From: Chloroflexota bacterium
GTDB taxonomy: Bacteria; Chloroflexota; Anaerolineae; Anaerolineales; Anaerolineaceae
Reading direction: 5' to 3'
NCBI GenBank assembly: GCA_021779955.1
Contig: JAJXZS010000001.1
Location: 19,355 to 83,354, forward strand
DNA: 64,000 bases
Made by a program: the position numbers and the translations under genes. Of the stretch, positions 43,775 through 52,445 are shown in pieces. Each line of letters begins with the position of its first letter. Position 1 is the stretch's first letter. Under the pieces are notes generated by a model. The model searched no databases. It was not told the origin of the DNA and was given only the letters and a program-made list of their open reading frames with translations.

Positions 43775-43802
43775 ATTATAGCACATTTGTTCTATTTGTC
43801 AA
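43775..43802 (-). promoter_or_regulatory. Promoter of the candidate ncRNA
   Basis: On the minus strand TTGACA (43802-43797), 16-bp spacer, TATAAT (43780-43775). Both hexamers are consensus. Confidence 0.75.
43781..43792 (-). promoter_or_regulatory. LexA-like operator in the ncRNA promoter
   Basis: GAACAAATGTGC on the minus strand, 10 of 12 matches to GAACATATGTTC, touching the -10 hexamer exactly as in the promoter at 17820. Confidence 0.4.
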
Positions 43803-44115
43803 GTGGTTTAGAGGTTTTTTAAGCTGGGATTTGGAATTTTTAAGATTGGGAAAAGACGATAGGCTCTTTGGGGAAGGGTCATCATGGGGGGGGTGAACTT
43901 ACTTGAATGTGTGGGGTCTTCCTGCGTGCGAGTGGTCCCCACGCTGCTTCACCCCTACCGCTGGCGGTCACGATGCTACATATTTATGGTGTGTGTCATA
44001 CCAGTAAGATAGTTCACACCTACGGTTGGGGTATATTCGTTTGGAGCGAATATCCATACGCCCGTACGGGTAAGGGTGAGGTTGGGACGCATGTCCATAC
44101 GCCCGTACAGCGATA
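43803..44115. repeat. Gene-free stretch with REP-like palindromes
   Basis: No gene is seen. A palindrome ATATTCG / CGAATAT lies at about 44032-44052. The 15-bp unit TCCATACGCCCGTAC occurs at about 44051-44065 and 44094-44108. GCTTCACCCCTAC near 43949 recalls the inverted repeat at 17.7 kb. These look like a family of short intergenic repeats. Confidence 0.55.
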
Positions 44116-44565
44116 TCAGGGACACGTATTGGGAATCTCGAGGCGCAATCTGCGGATCAGATCTGCGTCACGAGCAGGGTCAAATGGCCGGCTTGACACG
44201 ATCTCATCCGGATAAGCCCATGGATGATTGTGCAGCATGGCTTCAGGCTCGTCCAAGAAACGCGGGGTGATGTGCGCATGGAGAAAGGGGTCGGTATTGC
44301 CCATGATGCCGTAGTTCACGCGGTATGCACCGGTCACCTTTTTGATCGCGTCACCAATGGTGCACATGTCGAGCAAAAAATCTGACCTGCGCCGGGCGTC
44401 CAACTCGTTTAGAGATCCGGCAATGGGATCAGCCAATAATAAACAATAGCCTCGCAGATACTGCATGCCTGCCAGGACCGCCCATCCGGATTTCATGCGA
44501 CATATTAGGGATGGTAACTGTCCGCGCCTTGCGAGATCAACCTCTTGTTCGACAGAATTTGCCAT
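44116..44565 (-). CDS. HIT-like protein with reduced motif
   Basis: 149 residues. The region MKSGWAVLAGMQYLRGYCLLLADP and the motif FLHAHITPRF correspond to the HIT fold, but the third histidine of HxHxH is Thr, leaving HAHIT. The catalytic middle His remains. A similar group of small HIT-like proteins is seen in bacteria without a known substrate. The C-terminus (PFDPARDADLIRRLRLEI) is ordinary. It is monocistronic between repeat-rich gaps. Confidence 0.7.
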   Translation of the reverse strand: MANSVEQEVDLARRGQLPSLICRMKSGWAVLAGMQYLRGYCLLLADPIAGSLNELDARRRSDFLLDMCTIGDAIKKVTGAYRVNYGIMGNTDPFLHAHITPRFLDEPEAMLHNHPWAYPDEIVSSRPFDPARDADLIRRLRLEIPNTCP

Positions 44566-44635
44566 GGCAGAAAATCCCTCATATTAAACCAAATGTGGTG
44601 TTGAAAAACACGAGACGGGTGATTTGGAGGTACGA

Positions 44636-44665
44636 GTAGGGGCGTATGCCATACGCCCCTACGGG
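44636..44665. repeat. Perfect palindrome, REP-like
   Basis: GTAGGGGCGTAT and ATACGCCCCTAC, 12 bp each, around GCC, between the HIT-like and DHOD-like genes. It may also end transcription of the DHOD-like gene. Related in sequence to the TACGCCC repeats at 44.05 kb. Confidence 0.7.
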
Positions 44666-44704
44666 AGACTGCGAAGAAGGATATGTAGAATAGCCTCGCG
44701 CTAG

Positions 44705-45709
44705 CTACGGCAGCCTCGGATTGAACGTATTCAGAATCTTCATATAATTCACACGCTCGAACGCCGCAGGGTCCTGCACATTCTTCTGACTAAGCGCCCC
44801 GCGCATTTGACCGATAGAATCATACTCGTACTTGTCCATCCACTCCGAAACACCCCTCAGAAGGATCCGCGCGTAGTCAGTCCCGTTATGCAGCAAAGCT
44901 GAGGCAGTCATAGCGACGTTCGCCCCCGCCATCACCGCCTTTACCACGTCCTCAGGGGTATGTACTCCGCTTGTCAATGCGAAATCCGTCTTTACGCGGC
45001 TGTAAAGGATCGCAATCCAACGTAAAGGTAGTCTTAACTCGCTGGATGTGCTCAATTCAAGGTTGGGCAGCACCTCCATCGTTTCGATATCCAGGTCGGG
45101 TTGGTAGAAACGGTTAAAGAGCACCAGTCCATTTGCGCCCGCATTCGCAAGGTTCACTGCAAAATTAGGTAGGCTCGAGAAATTTGGCCCCAGCTTCACC
45201 GCCAGCGGGATTTTGATCTGGCTGCGAATGGTCTTGACCAGATCGATATAGCCGCTTTCGAGCGCTTGCGCCTGCAATCTCAAGTCAGTGGGCACAAAGT
45301 AAAGGTTCAACTCGAGAGCGTCCGCTCCAGCCTGCTCCATCAATTTTGCATAATGCTCCCATCCACCCAGGGTGCTTCCGTTCAGACTGGCAATGACCGG
45401 AATGCCCACGCTTGCTTTAAGCTTCCGCAGCAGTTCAAGGTATTGTTCGGGCGCCAGGTTGCCGTATTCCAGGTCGGGAAAATATGTGAGCGCTTCCGGG
45501 AAGGATTCGGTACCCTGTTCCAGGTGATAATTCAGTTCTTCGCTTTCATGGATAATCTCTTCCTCGAAAAGCGAGTACATCACCACGGCTGAAACGCCTG
45601 CGTCTTCCATGCGTTTCACCGAATCGACGTGCTTCGATAATGGAGATGCCGATGCGACCAATGGATTCCTCAAATTCAACCCAAGGTAAGTGGTGGAAAG
45701 ATCGACCAT
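44705..45709 (-). CDS. Dihydroorotate dehydrogenase-like flavoprotein
   Basis: 334 residues with AGGAGG before the ATG. TIM-barrel features of DHOD: TYLGLNLRNPLVASASPLS, VIASLNGSTLGGW, ALELNLYFVP, PLAVKLGPNFSS, LVLFNRFYQPD and LTSGVHTPEDVVKAVMAGANVAMTASALL for FMN phosphate. The usual catalytic Cys/Ser loop is not clear. It lies directly after PFOR on the same strand, an arrangement I recall from other bacteria, so it may take part in ferredoxin- or pyruvate-linked redox rather than pyrimidine synthesis. Confidence 0.85.
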   Translation of the reverse strand: MVDLSTTYLGLNLRNPLVASASPLSKHVDSVKRMEDAGVSAVVMYSLFEEEIIHESEELNYHLEQGTESFPEALTYFPDLEYGNLAPEQYLELLRKLKASVGIPVIASLNGSTLGGWEHYAKLMEQAGADALELNLYFVPTDLRLQAQALESGYIDLVKTIRSQIKIPLAVKLGPNFSSLPNFAVNLANAGANGLVLFNRFYQPDLDIETMEVLPNLELSTSSELRLPLRWIAILYSRVKTDFALTSGVHTPEDVVKAVMAGANVAMTASALLHNGTDYARILLRGVSEWMDKYEYDSIGQMRGALSQKNVQDPAAFERVNYMKILNTFNPRLP

Positions 45710-45738
45710 CGTTTATCCTCCTTAATTCATCAGAAATA

Positions 45739-45770
45739 AGAAAACCGCGCGATCTTCTCATCGCGCGGTT
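45739..45770 (-). terminator. Hairpin terminator between PFOR and the DHOD-like gene
   Basis: AACCGCGCGAT / ATCGCGCGGTT, 11 bp with a 6-nt loop, followed on the minus strand by TTCTTATTTC. It would reduce read-through from nifJ to the DHOD-like gene. Confidence 0.75.
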
Positions 45771-45778
45771 CTTGAATC

Positions 45779-48700
45779 CTAGTTTTGATCCGGAGCAATC
45801 TGCTGGAGTGCGGCAAGCTGCTTGTAGAGATCGATGCGGCGTTTTGCATCATCCTGCGCCTCTGCCATGAGCAGTTCAGATCTGGCTTCGTCGCTTTGCG
45901 TGAGCATGCGGTAGCGGGTCTCGTTATACGCGTAATCCTTCACCGAGATCGATGGATCCTTGCTGTCGATGACCAACGGATTCTTTCCTTCTTCCGCCAG
46001 AGTGGGATTGAAGCGATAGAGCGGCCATACGCCGGAGTTTACTGCCAGCTTCTGTTGTTCCAGTCCCTTGCGCATGTCGATACCGTGGTTGATACAGTGC
46101 GAATAAGCAATGATCAGTGAAGGACCATTATAGGCATCGGCTTCGAGTAAAGCCTTCAACGTCTGCTGATCACTCGAACCCATCGCCACGCGCGCAACGT
46201 ACACGTACCCGTACGTCATGGCAATCATGCCAAGGTCTTTCTTCGGGAGGCCTTTGCCCTTGGCGGCAAATTTGGCCACTGCCGCGCGCGGCGTGGCCTT
46301 GGAGCTCTGCCCGCCTGTGTTCGAATACACTTCGGTATCGAGAACAAGGATATTGACATTGCGTCCGGTGGAAATCACGTGATCGAGGCCGCCATAGCCG
46401 ATATCATACGCCCAGCCGTCGCCGCCGATGATCCATACGCTCTTCTTGACCATATAGTCAGCCACGCCTAGCAGCTTCTTTGCCATCGGGCTCTTGCTCG
46501 AGGCGAGCTTGCCCTTCAGCACTGCGACACGGGCGCGCTGCTCGCGCACACCCTGGTTGGTAGTCTGGTCGGCATTCAGGATCGATGAGACCAACTCATC
46601 GCCAAGCTCTCCGCCCATGGTCGAAAGGATGCCGCGCGCAAATTCGTTTTGCTGGTCGATCGTCAGACGCATGCCCAGACCGAACTCGGCATTGTCTTCG
46701 AACAGACTGTTCGACCATGCCGGCCCGCGTCCCTGATTGTTGACCGCCCATGGAGTGGTGGGCAGGTTGGCCCCGTAAATGGAGGAGCAGCCGGTAGCGT
46801 TCGCGACGAATGCACGGTCCCCGAAGAGCTGTGAAACGAGCTTGATATACGGCGTCTCGCCGCAACCCGAGCAAGCGCCGGAGAACTCGAACGTTGGCTC
46901 GAGCAACTGGCTGTTTTTAACCGTCGTCGGAGCTACAGCATCGAGGTTCGCTTCCGGGATCTTGATGAAGAAATCCCAGTTGACACTTTCGCTCTCCCGC
47001 AGTGGAACCTGCGGAGCCATATTGATCGCCTTGCGGCTTGGATTGGTCTTGTCTTTGGCCGGGCAGGTTTCCACGCACAAACCGCACCCAGTGCAGTCTT
47101 CAGGCGAAACCTGAATGGTGTACTTCATCCCCGGTAATTCTTTGAACTTGGCGTCGATCGCTTTGAACGTGGCGGGCGCGCCCGACAGTTCTTTTGGATC
47201 GTACACCTTCGTGCGAATGACTGCGTGCGGGCAAACGAACGCGCACTTGCCGCATTGGATACACAAATCCGTTTCCCAGACCGGGACTTCGAGGCCGATA
47301 TTGCGCTTCTCCCAGCGGGCTGTGGCGGACGGGAACGTTCCATCCACGGGCATTGCTGATACGGGCAGCGAATCGCCTTCGTAGACAATCATGGGGCCGA
47401 GTACATCTGCGACGAACTTGGGCGCTTCGGCAGGTACGGGGGACCGGCGCGAGAATGTGCTGGTCACTTCGGCCGGCACCTTCACCTCGTAGAGATAATC
47501 AAGCGATGCGTCCACTGCGGCGTAGTTTTTCTCGACAACTGCTTCACCACGCTTGCCGTAGGTCTTCTGGATCGATTTCTTGATCTGTTTAATGGCCTCT
47601 TCACGCGGAAGCACGCCGCTGATGGCGAAGAAGCAGGTCTGCATGATGGTGTTCAAGCGTCCACCCATGCCGGTTTTTTCAGCAACCTCGTAGGCATCGA
47701 TGGTGTAGAACTTGAGGTGCTTGTTGATGATGTCGCTCTGTACCTCACGCGGCAGGTGATCCCAGACTTCGTCTGGCCCGTAGATGCTGTTGAGCAGGAA
47801 CACCGCATTTGGCGCAGCGTACTTGAGGATATCGATACGCTCAAGGAAGGAGAACTGGTGGCAGGCAACGAAATTGGCATCCCCATCGCCGATCAGGTAA
47901 GGTGCGCGGATGGGCTTGGGACCAAAGCGGAGGTGCGAAATGGTGATCGAGCCTGACTTCTTGGAATCGTAGTAGAAGAAGCCCTGAGCATAGTTGTCGG
48001 TATCTTCACCGATGATCTTGATCGAGTTCTTATTCGCGCCGACCGTACCGTCAGATCCAAGGCCAAAGAAGACGCAGCGCACCGTCTTGGGATCGGCAAT
48101 GTGGAAGTGATTGTCGTACTCCAGGCTCGTATGGGTCACGTCATCGTTGATGCCAACCGTGAAGTGAGTCTTTGGAGCAGCTTTTTCCATCTCTTCGAAC
48201 ACGGCTTTTACCATCGCTGGCGTGAATTCCTTGGAGGACAAGCCGTAGCGTCCGCCGATAATGCGCGGAGACTGCTTGAAAGGTGCCTTCCCGGCAGCAA
48301 TCGCTTCGCTGATGGCTGTGACCACGTCGAGATACAGCGGGTCGCCGATCGAGCCGGATTCCTTGGTGCGGTCCATGACTGCCAATGTCTTGACTGTGGC
48401 CGGCAGAGCTTTCACAAACGCATCCACCGAGAAGGGCCTGTACAGCCGCACGTTCAACACGCCGTACTTCTTGCCCTGGTGGGCATTCAGGAAGGCTGCA
48501 GTCTCGTCTGCGGTTTCGGCGCCAGAACCCATAATGACGATCACTTCCGTCGCATCAGCAGGCCCGGTGTAATCGAACAGGCGATACTGCCTTCCGGTCA
48601 GCTTTGCAAAGCGATCCATGGCTGCCTGTACCTTTTCAGGGCAGGCAATATAGAATGAGTTGCAGGCTTCGCGAGCCTGGAAGAACACATCGGGGTTCTG

Positions 48701-49357
48701 CGCGGTTCCGCGAATGAAGGGGTGCTCGGGATTCAATGCGCGTCCGCGGAATTCCTCGATTTTCTCTTCGCTGATCATGGCTCGGATGTCATCTTCCGTG
48801 AGTTGCTCGAACTTGTTGACTTCGTGCGATGTGCGGAATCCGTCGAAGAAGTGCATGAAGGGCACGCGGCTGTCGAAGGTGGCAGCGTTGGCGATCAGCG
48901 CATTGTCGTGCGCGGTCTGCACCGAGCTGGACGCGAGAAGGGCGAAACCGGTCTGGCGCGTGGCCATGACGTCGGAGTGGTCACCGTAAATGGATAGCGC
49001 GTGGGTAGCGATGGTGCGTGCGGTCACATGGAAGACGGTCGGAGTCAGTTCGCCGGCGATCTTGTACATGTTCGGAATCATCAAGAGCAAACCCTGCGAA
49101 GCGGTGAAGGTAGTTGTGAGCGATCCGGCTTGCAAAGCTCCGTGCACAGCGCCCGCGGCTCCGCCTTCAGACTGCATTTCCATCACCGAGGGAACAGTCC
49201 CCCACAGATTCTTGGTTCCTGTGGCAGCCCAGGCATCGGCAAACTCGCCCATGGCAGACGAAGGTGTGATCGGGTAGATCGCTACCACTTCGCTCAGCTT
49301 GAAAGCGATCTGCGCTACAGCCTCATTAGCATCCAGCGTGATCTTTTTTCTGGTCAT
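45779..49357 (-). CDS. nifJ: Pyruvate:ferredoxin (flavodoxin) oxidoreductase, single chain
   Basis: 1192 residues from MTRKKITLDANEAVAQ (ATG 49357, GGAG 6 bp upstream). Order of domains: pyruvate/thiamine domain I (AIYPITPSSAMGEFADAW), domain II and the gamma domain (FFGLGSDGTVGANKNSIKII), two [4Fe-4S] motifs in the ferredoxin domain (CIQCGKCAFVCPHAV; CTGCGLCVETCP), then the TPP domain (FSGACSGCGETPYIKL, GDGWAYDIGYGGLDHVI). It converts pyruvate and CoA to acetyl-CoA, CO2 and reduced ferredoxin, and marks an anaerobic lifestyle. Confidence 0.97.
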   Translation of the reverse strand: MTRKKITLDANEAVAQIAFKLSEVVAIYPITPSSAMGEFADAWAATGTKNLWGTVPSVMEMQSEGGAAGAVHGALQAGSLTTTFTASQGLLLMIPNMYKIAGELTPTVFHVTARTIATHALSIYGDHSDVMATRQTGFALLASSSVQTAHDNALIANAATFDSRVPFMHFFDGFRTSHEVNKFEQLTEDDIRAMISEEKIEEFRGRALNPEHPFIRGTAQNPDVFFQAREACNSFYIACPEKVQAAMDRFAKLTGRQYRLFDYTGPADATEVIVIMGSGAETADETAAFLNAHQGKKYGVLNVRLYRPFSVDAFVKALPATVKTLAVMDRTKESGSIGDPLYLDVVTAISEAIAAGKAPFKQSPRIIGGRYGLSSKEFTPAMVKAVFEEMEKAAPKTHFTVGINDDVTHTSLEYDNHFHIADPKTVRCVFFGLGSDGTVGANKNSIKIIGEDTDNYAQGFFYYDSKKSGSITISHLRFGPKPIRAPYLIGDGDANFVACHQFSFLERIDILKYAAPNAVFLLNSIYGPDEVWDHLPREVQSDIINKHLKFYTIDAYEVAEKTGMGGRLNTIMQTCFFAISGVLPREEAIKQIKKSIQKTYGKRGEAVVEKNYAAVDASLDYLYEVKVPAEVTSTFSRRSPVPAEAPKFVADVLGPMIVYEGDSLPVSAMPVDGTFPSATARWEKRNIGLEVPVWETDLCIQCGKCAFVCPHAVIRTKVYDPKELSGAPATFKAIDAKFKELPGMKYTIQVSPEDCTGCGLCVETCPAKDKTNPSRKAINMAPQVPLRESESVNWDFFIKIPEANLDAVAPTTVKNSQLLEPTFEFSGACSGCGETPYIKLVSQLFGDRAFVANATGCSSIYGANLPTTPWAVNNQGRGPAWSNSLFEDNAEFGLGMRLTIDQQNEFARGILSTMGGELGDELVSSILNADQTTNQGVREQRARVAVLKGKLASSKSPMAKKLLGVADYMVKKSVWIIGGDGWAYDIGYGGLDHVISTGRNVNILVLDTEVYSNTGGQSSKATPRAAVAKFAAKGKGLPKKDLGMIAMTYGYVYVARVAMGSSDQQTLKALLEADAYNGPSLIIAYSHCINHGIDMRKGLEQQKLAVNSGVWPLYRFNPTLAEEGKNPLVIDSKDPSISVKDYAYNETRYRMLTQSDEARSELLMAEAQDDAKRRIDLYKQLAALQQIAPDQN

Positions 49358-49543
49358 TGCATACTCCAAATGTAGAATCGGGATAATCCCGTTGTTGGGC
49401 AAATTGTATAAACAATTATAAATCCAATTGCGGCCACGCCCAGCATACCCCCTCTTAAATTTTCATTTCAGTACCATAGGTCATTAAATCTCACGTATCA
49501 TGTCATATTTGACCGATATGCCCCTCGAATTCAGATGATCCGA

Positions 49544-50086
49544 TCATTTTAATCTCACCCCATTCAGGAACGGCATCGCCAGGATCAATGCAGCAAGCGA
49601 TTTGCTGTCGTCCAGCTCGCCAGCACGGACCATGCGCATGACTTCATCAAGCGGCAGCTTCACCACATTGAGGAACTCATCCTGATCGGGAGAGAGCGGC
49701 GCAGAATACAACTCGGTGGCAAGGTAGGTATACATATACTCCGTGCTGTACCCCGGCGACATGTAGAACCTGCCCACTTCTCGCATTTTTCCGGCTGCCA
49801 TACCCGTCTCTTCGCGGATTTCGCGTTCGGCGGTCGCCAGCGCTTCTTCTCCTTCTTCGATCTTCCCGGCAGGCAGCTCGAGCATCTCCTTGTGCGCCCC
49901 AATCCGGTATTGCCTGACAAAATGGACGAATCCTTCCGAGTCGAGGGGCAAGATCGTCACCGCATTCTGGATCTGCACCATGTCATACTTGCGGGTTCGC
50001 CCATCGGGCAGATTCACGGACACGCTCTCCACATCGAACACAGGCCCCCGGTATTTGGTTTCACTATTTACGATCCGGTCATCCAT
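49544..50086 (-). CDS. NUDIX hydrolase (ADP-ribose pyrophosphatase type)
   Basis: 180 residues with GGAGGA upstream. The Nudix box is GKIEEGEEALATAEREIREETG, complete. The N-terminal half (SVNLPDGRTRKYDMVQIQNAVTILPLDSEG) and QYRIGAHKEMLELPAG match the ADP-ribose pyrophosphatase group. It probably hydrolyses ADP-ribose or related dinucleotides, which would use the product of the ADP-ribosylglycohydrolase encoded at 18.4 kb, though the two are not linked. Confidence 0.92.
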   Translation of the reverse strand: MDDRIVNSETKYRGPVFDVESVSVNLPDGRTRKYDMVQIQNAVTILPLDSEGFVHFVRQYRIGAHKEMLELPAGKIEEGEEALATAEREIREETGMAAGKMREVGRFYMSPGYSTEYMYTYLATELYSAPLSPDQDEFLNVVKLPLDEVMRMVRAGELDDSKSLAALILAMPFLNGVRLK

Positions 50087-50114
50087 AAAGATTCCTCCAT
50101 TCCTTTAAAGTATA

Positions 50115-50138
50115 CTGGCGGGCAACTCCGCCCGCCAG
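50115..50138 (-). terminator. Hairpin after the LysM lipoprotein gene
   Basis: CTGGCGGGC / GCCCGCCAG, 9 bp with a 6-nt loop, but no long U-run. Placed between the LysM gene's stop and the NUDIX start. Confidence 0.5.
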
Positions 50139-50164
50139 CTATCAAACCATGGATAAATAATCTC

Positions 50165-50848
50165 TTACGGGATTTCGAGCTTTTGTCCAACCGAGATTGT
50201 CGCGCCTGACTTCAAGCCGTTGTATGCCAGGATCGCATCCGGGCTGAGGTCGCCGTAATAGCATGCGACCGTGCCGATCGTATCGCCAGGATCCACCGTG
50301 TAAATATCCGGGTGATTATGCAACACGCGCGATCCGGGGAAGCTGCTGTCGGTCGGGATTTTCAATTCGGTGCCGATCGAAAGCTGAGCGCCCGTGGTCA
50401 TGTTCAAGCCATTGACCTCAAGCAGGTCGGCCGGGTCCACATCGAAGCGGCGCGCCAGGCAATAAAGCGTCTCGCCATCTTGCAGAACATAGGTTGCAGG
50501 ACGGCCGGCGGTTGGAGAGGGCAGCACAGACCGGGTCGCACTGGGTACGGGCGTGGAAAGGATACCCTGGGTGGGGGTTGGTCCGGTCGTAGAGGTAGGT
50601 GCGATGGTGGGAAGTCCAGCGCCTGGAGTCCTGGTCGCAGCCGGCTGCTGAGAAGCCAGAGCCATAGCCGTTTGAGTAACGGCAAGCATGTCTTTGACGA
50701 TATTCGGTTGGGTTGCAACCGGGAAGGGGATTTCGCCTTTTGTCGTCGGCGTGACAACCGGGCCCTTGGTCGCCGGGCGTTCACAGGCACTAAGCACCAG
50801 GCCCAGTATCAAAAAGGCTACAAGCAAAAGCACGATATTCTTCCTCAT
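50165..50848 (-). CDS. Lipoprotein with two LysM domains
   Basis: 227 residues. Lipobox LVLSAC (Cys22) after a basic-hydrophobic signal. A Thr/Pro/Ser-rich linker (~residues 25-115) leads to LysM 1 (YVLQDGETLYCLARRFDVDPADLLEVNGL) and LysM 2 (YTVDPGDTIGTVACYYGDLSPDAILAYNGL). LysM binds N-acetylglucosamine in peptidoglycan, so the protein tethers the membrane to the wall. AGGAG lies before the ATG. Confidence 0.92.
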   Translation of the reverse strand: MRKNIVLLLVAFLILGLVLSACERPATKGPVVTPTTKGEIPFPVATQPNIVKDMLAVTQTAMALASQQPAATRTPGAGLPTIAPTSTTGPTPTQGILSTPVPSATRSVLPSPTAGRPATYVLQDGETLYCLARRFDVDPADLLEVNGLNMTTGAQLSIGTELKIPTDSSFPGSRVLHNHPDIYTVDPGDTIGTVACYYGDLSPDAILAYNGLKSGATISVGQKLEIP

Positions 50849-51004
50849 GGTAATTCTCCTTGGTTATGGCTGTGTCGCCCTGTCGCGAAGTGCCTTGTTT
50901 ATGAAATTATGATACTATACACCTGATATTTCTCATATTATCATAGGTTCATCACACATACAACTGGAAATGCGTTGCAAGGAATGCGCCAGAAGGAAAG
51001 CCAA

Positions 51005-51445
51005 ATGCAGATTTATTTCTCTTGCTCGATTACCGGTGGAAGAAATGAGGAATCCACATATCAAAAGATCGTCCAGGCGCTCGAAGCCGGCGGTCACATC
51101 GTGCCAACGGCTCATCTTTCGACCCCCCAGGTGATGGAACTCGAGCAGGTCGTCGATCCTGTGCAGACTTACGAACGCGACATGCACTGGCTTCAGGAAG
51201 CTGACGCTGTTGTTGCCGAAGTGTCCACGCCTTCACATGGGGTTGGATACGAGATCGCCACCGCCCTGCAGATGCGCAAACCGGTCTTCTGCTGTTACCA
51301 CAGGCAAAGGCGCATCTCCAAGATCATCACAGGCAACACCAGCCCAACCCTCGTCCTGGCGCCCTATTCATCTGACGAAGAAATGCTCGATCAGCTGCAT
51401 GCCTTCCTGGCCAAAGTCAACGGTTCTGGTCACATCTTCTGTTAA
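51005..51445 (+). CDS. Nucleoside 2-deoxyribosyltransferase-like (DNPH1/Rcl type)
   Basis: 146 residues from the ATG at 51005 (MQIYFSCSITGGRNEES), preceded by AAGGAAAG. The phosphate loop YFSCSITGGR and the catalytic-type Glu in GVGYEIATALQM match the deoxyribosyltransferase/DNPH1 superfamily, with DAVVAEVSTPSHG between. DNPH1 hydrolyses modified deoxynucleoside monophosphates, cleansing the nucleotide pool. It is 61 bp upstream of dnaJ but probably not in its operon, given the promoter there. Confidence 0.85.
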   Translation: MQIYFSCSITGGRNEESTYQKIVQALEAGGHIVPTAHLSTPQVMELEQVVDPVQTYERDMHWLQEADAVVAEVSTPSHGVGYEIATALQMRKPVFCCYHRQRRISKIITGNTSPTLVLAPYSSDEEMLDQLHAFLAKVNGSGHIFC

Positions 51446-51472
51446 TCTTGTGTTAGAGTTTTATATGCTCTC

Positions 51473-51500
51473 TTGATTTGCCTTTATTTGGACATACAAT
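51473..51500 (+). promoter_or_regulatory. Promoter of dnaJ (probable leaderless start)
   Basis: TTGATT (51473-51478), 16-bp spacer, TACAAT (51495-51500), then TAACTT and the ATG at 51507. Confidence 0.6.
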
Positions 51501-51506
51501 TAACTT

Positions 51507-52427
51507 ATGGAATACAAAGATTACTACAAAACCCTCGGCGTAGAGCGTAATGCAACCCCCGATATCATTAAAAAAGCGTTTCGAAAATTAGCCATGAAGT
51601 ACCATCCAGACCGCAACAAGGGAAACAAAGAAGCGGAGGAGAAATTCAAGGAAATTAACGAAGCCTACGAGGTATTGAGCGATCCTCAAAAACGCGCCCG
51701 TTATGATCAACTTGGCGATTCCTACTCTCAGTATCAAGCCCGCGGCGGATCCCCCGGCGGATTCGATTGGTCGCAATGGGCGACAGCCCAGGGAGCACGC
51801 GGCGGCCAGGTGAACATGGGCGATCTTGACGACATGTTTGGCGGCTTTTCAGATTTCTTCAGCGCCATCTTCGGAGGCATGCCCGGTTCCAGCGTGCGCA
51901 CTCGCACCCAGTCACAGCCCGCCCGCCCGCAGGCTTACGAGCAGCCCATCCAGATCACGCTCGATGAGGCTTACCATGGCACAAGACGACTCCTTCAAAT
52001 AGACTCGCGTCGCATCGAAGTCAAAATCCCCGCCGGCGCCAAAACGGGCACAAAGGTACGCGTCTCGGGCGCGGGGCCGGCTACTTCTCGCGGCCAGAAT
52101 GCTGATATTTACCTCGTTGTCGAGGTTCTTCCCGATACACGCTACGCCGTCGATGGCAGCGACTTGACAACCGAGATCCCGATCGACCTTTACACGGCCG
52201 TGCTGGGGGGTTCAGTCAAATTGCCAACCCTTGCAGGTGAAGTCCAGCTGACCATCCCTGCGGGCACGCAACCTGGGCAGCGCATACGCCTCTCGGGCAG
52301 AGGTATGCCAATTCTTCGAAGCTCCGGAAGTTATGGTGATTTGTACGTACGCGTCAAAGTGGAGCTCCCGCGCAAGCTCAGTGCTGCGCAACGTGAGCTT
52401 TTTGATAAGTTACGCCAAACCAAATAA
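51507..52427 (+). CDS. DnaJ-type co-chaperone without zinc finger (CbpA-like)
   Basis: 306 residues. J domain at residues 4-68 with the HPD motif ([29 protein letters not shown]), a Gly-rich stretch ([23 protein letters not shown]), then two C-terminal substrate-binding domains ([20 protein letters not shown]). The cysteine-rich zinc domain is absent, making it a type B J protein. It stimulates DnaK-type ATPase. No ribosome site precedes the ATG. It begins a cluster with htrA and an eRF1-like gene. Confidence 0.94.
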   Translation: MEYKDYYKTLGVERNATPDIIKKAFRKLAMKYHPDRNKGNKEAEEKFKEINEAYEVLSDPQKRARYDQLGDSYSQYQARGGSPGGFDWSQWATAQGARGGQVNMGDLDDMFGGFSDFFSAIFGGMPGSSVRTRTQSQPARPQAYEQPIQITLDEAYHGTRRLLQIDSRRIEVKIPAGAKTGTKVRVSGAGPATSRGQNADIYLVVEVLPDTRYAVDGSDLTTEIPIDLYTAVLGGSVKLPTLAGEVQLTIPAGTQPGQRIRLSGRGMPILRSSGSYGDLYVRVKVELPRKLSAAQRELFDKLRQTK

Positions 52428-52445
52428 CAGAATAGGTCTTTACCA

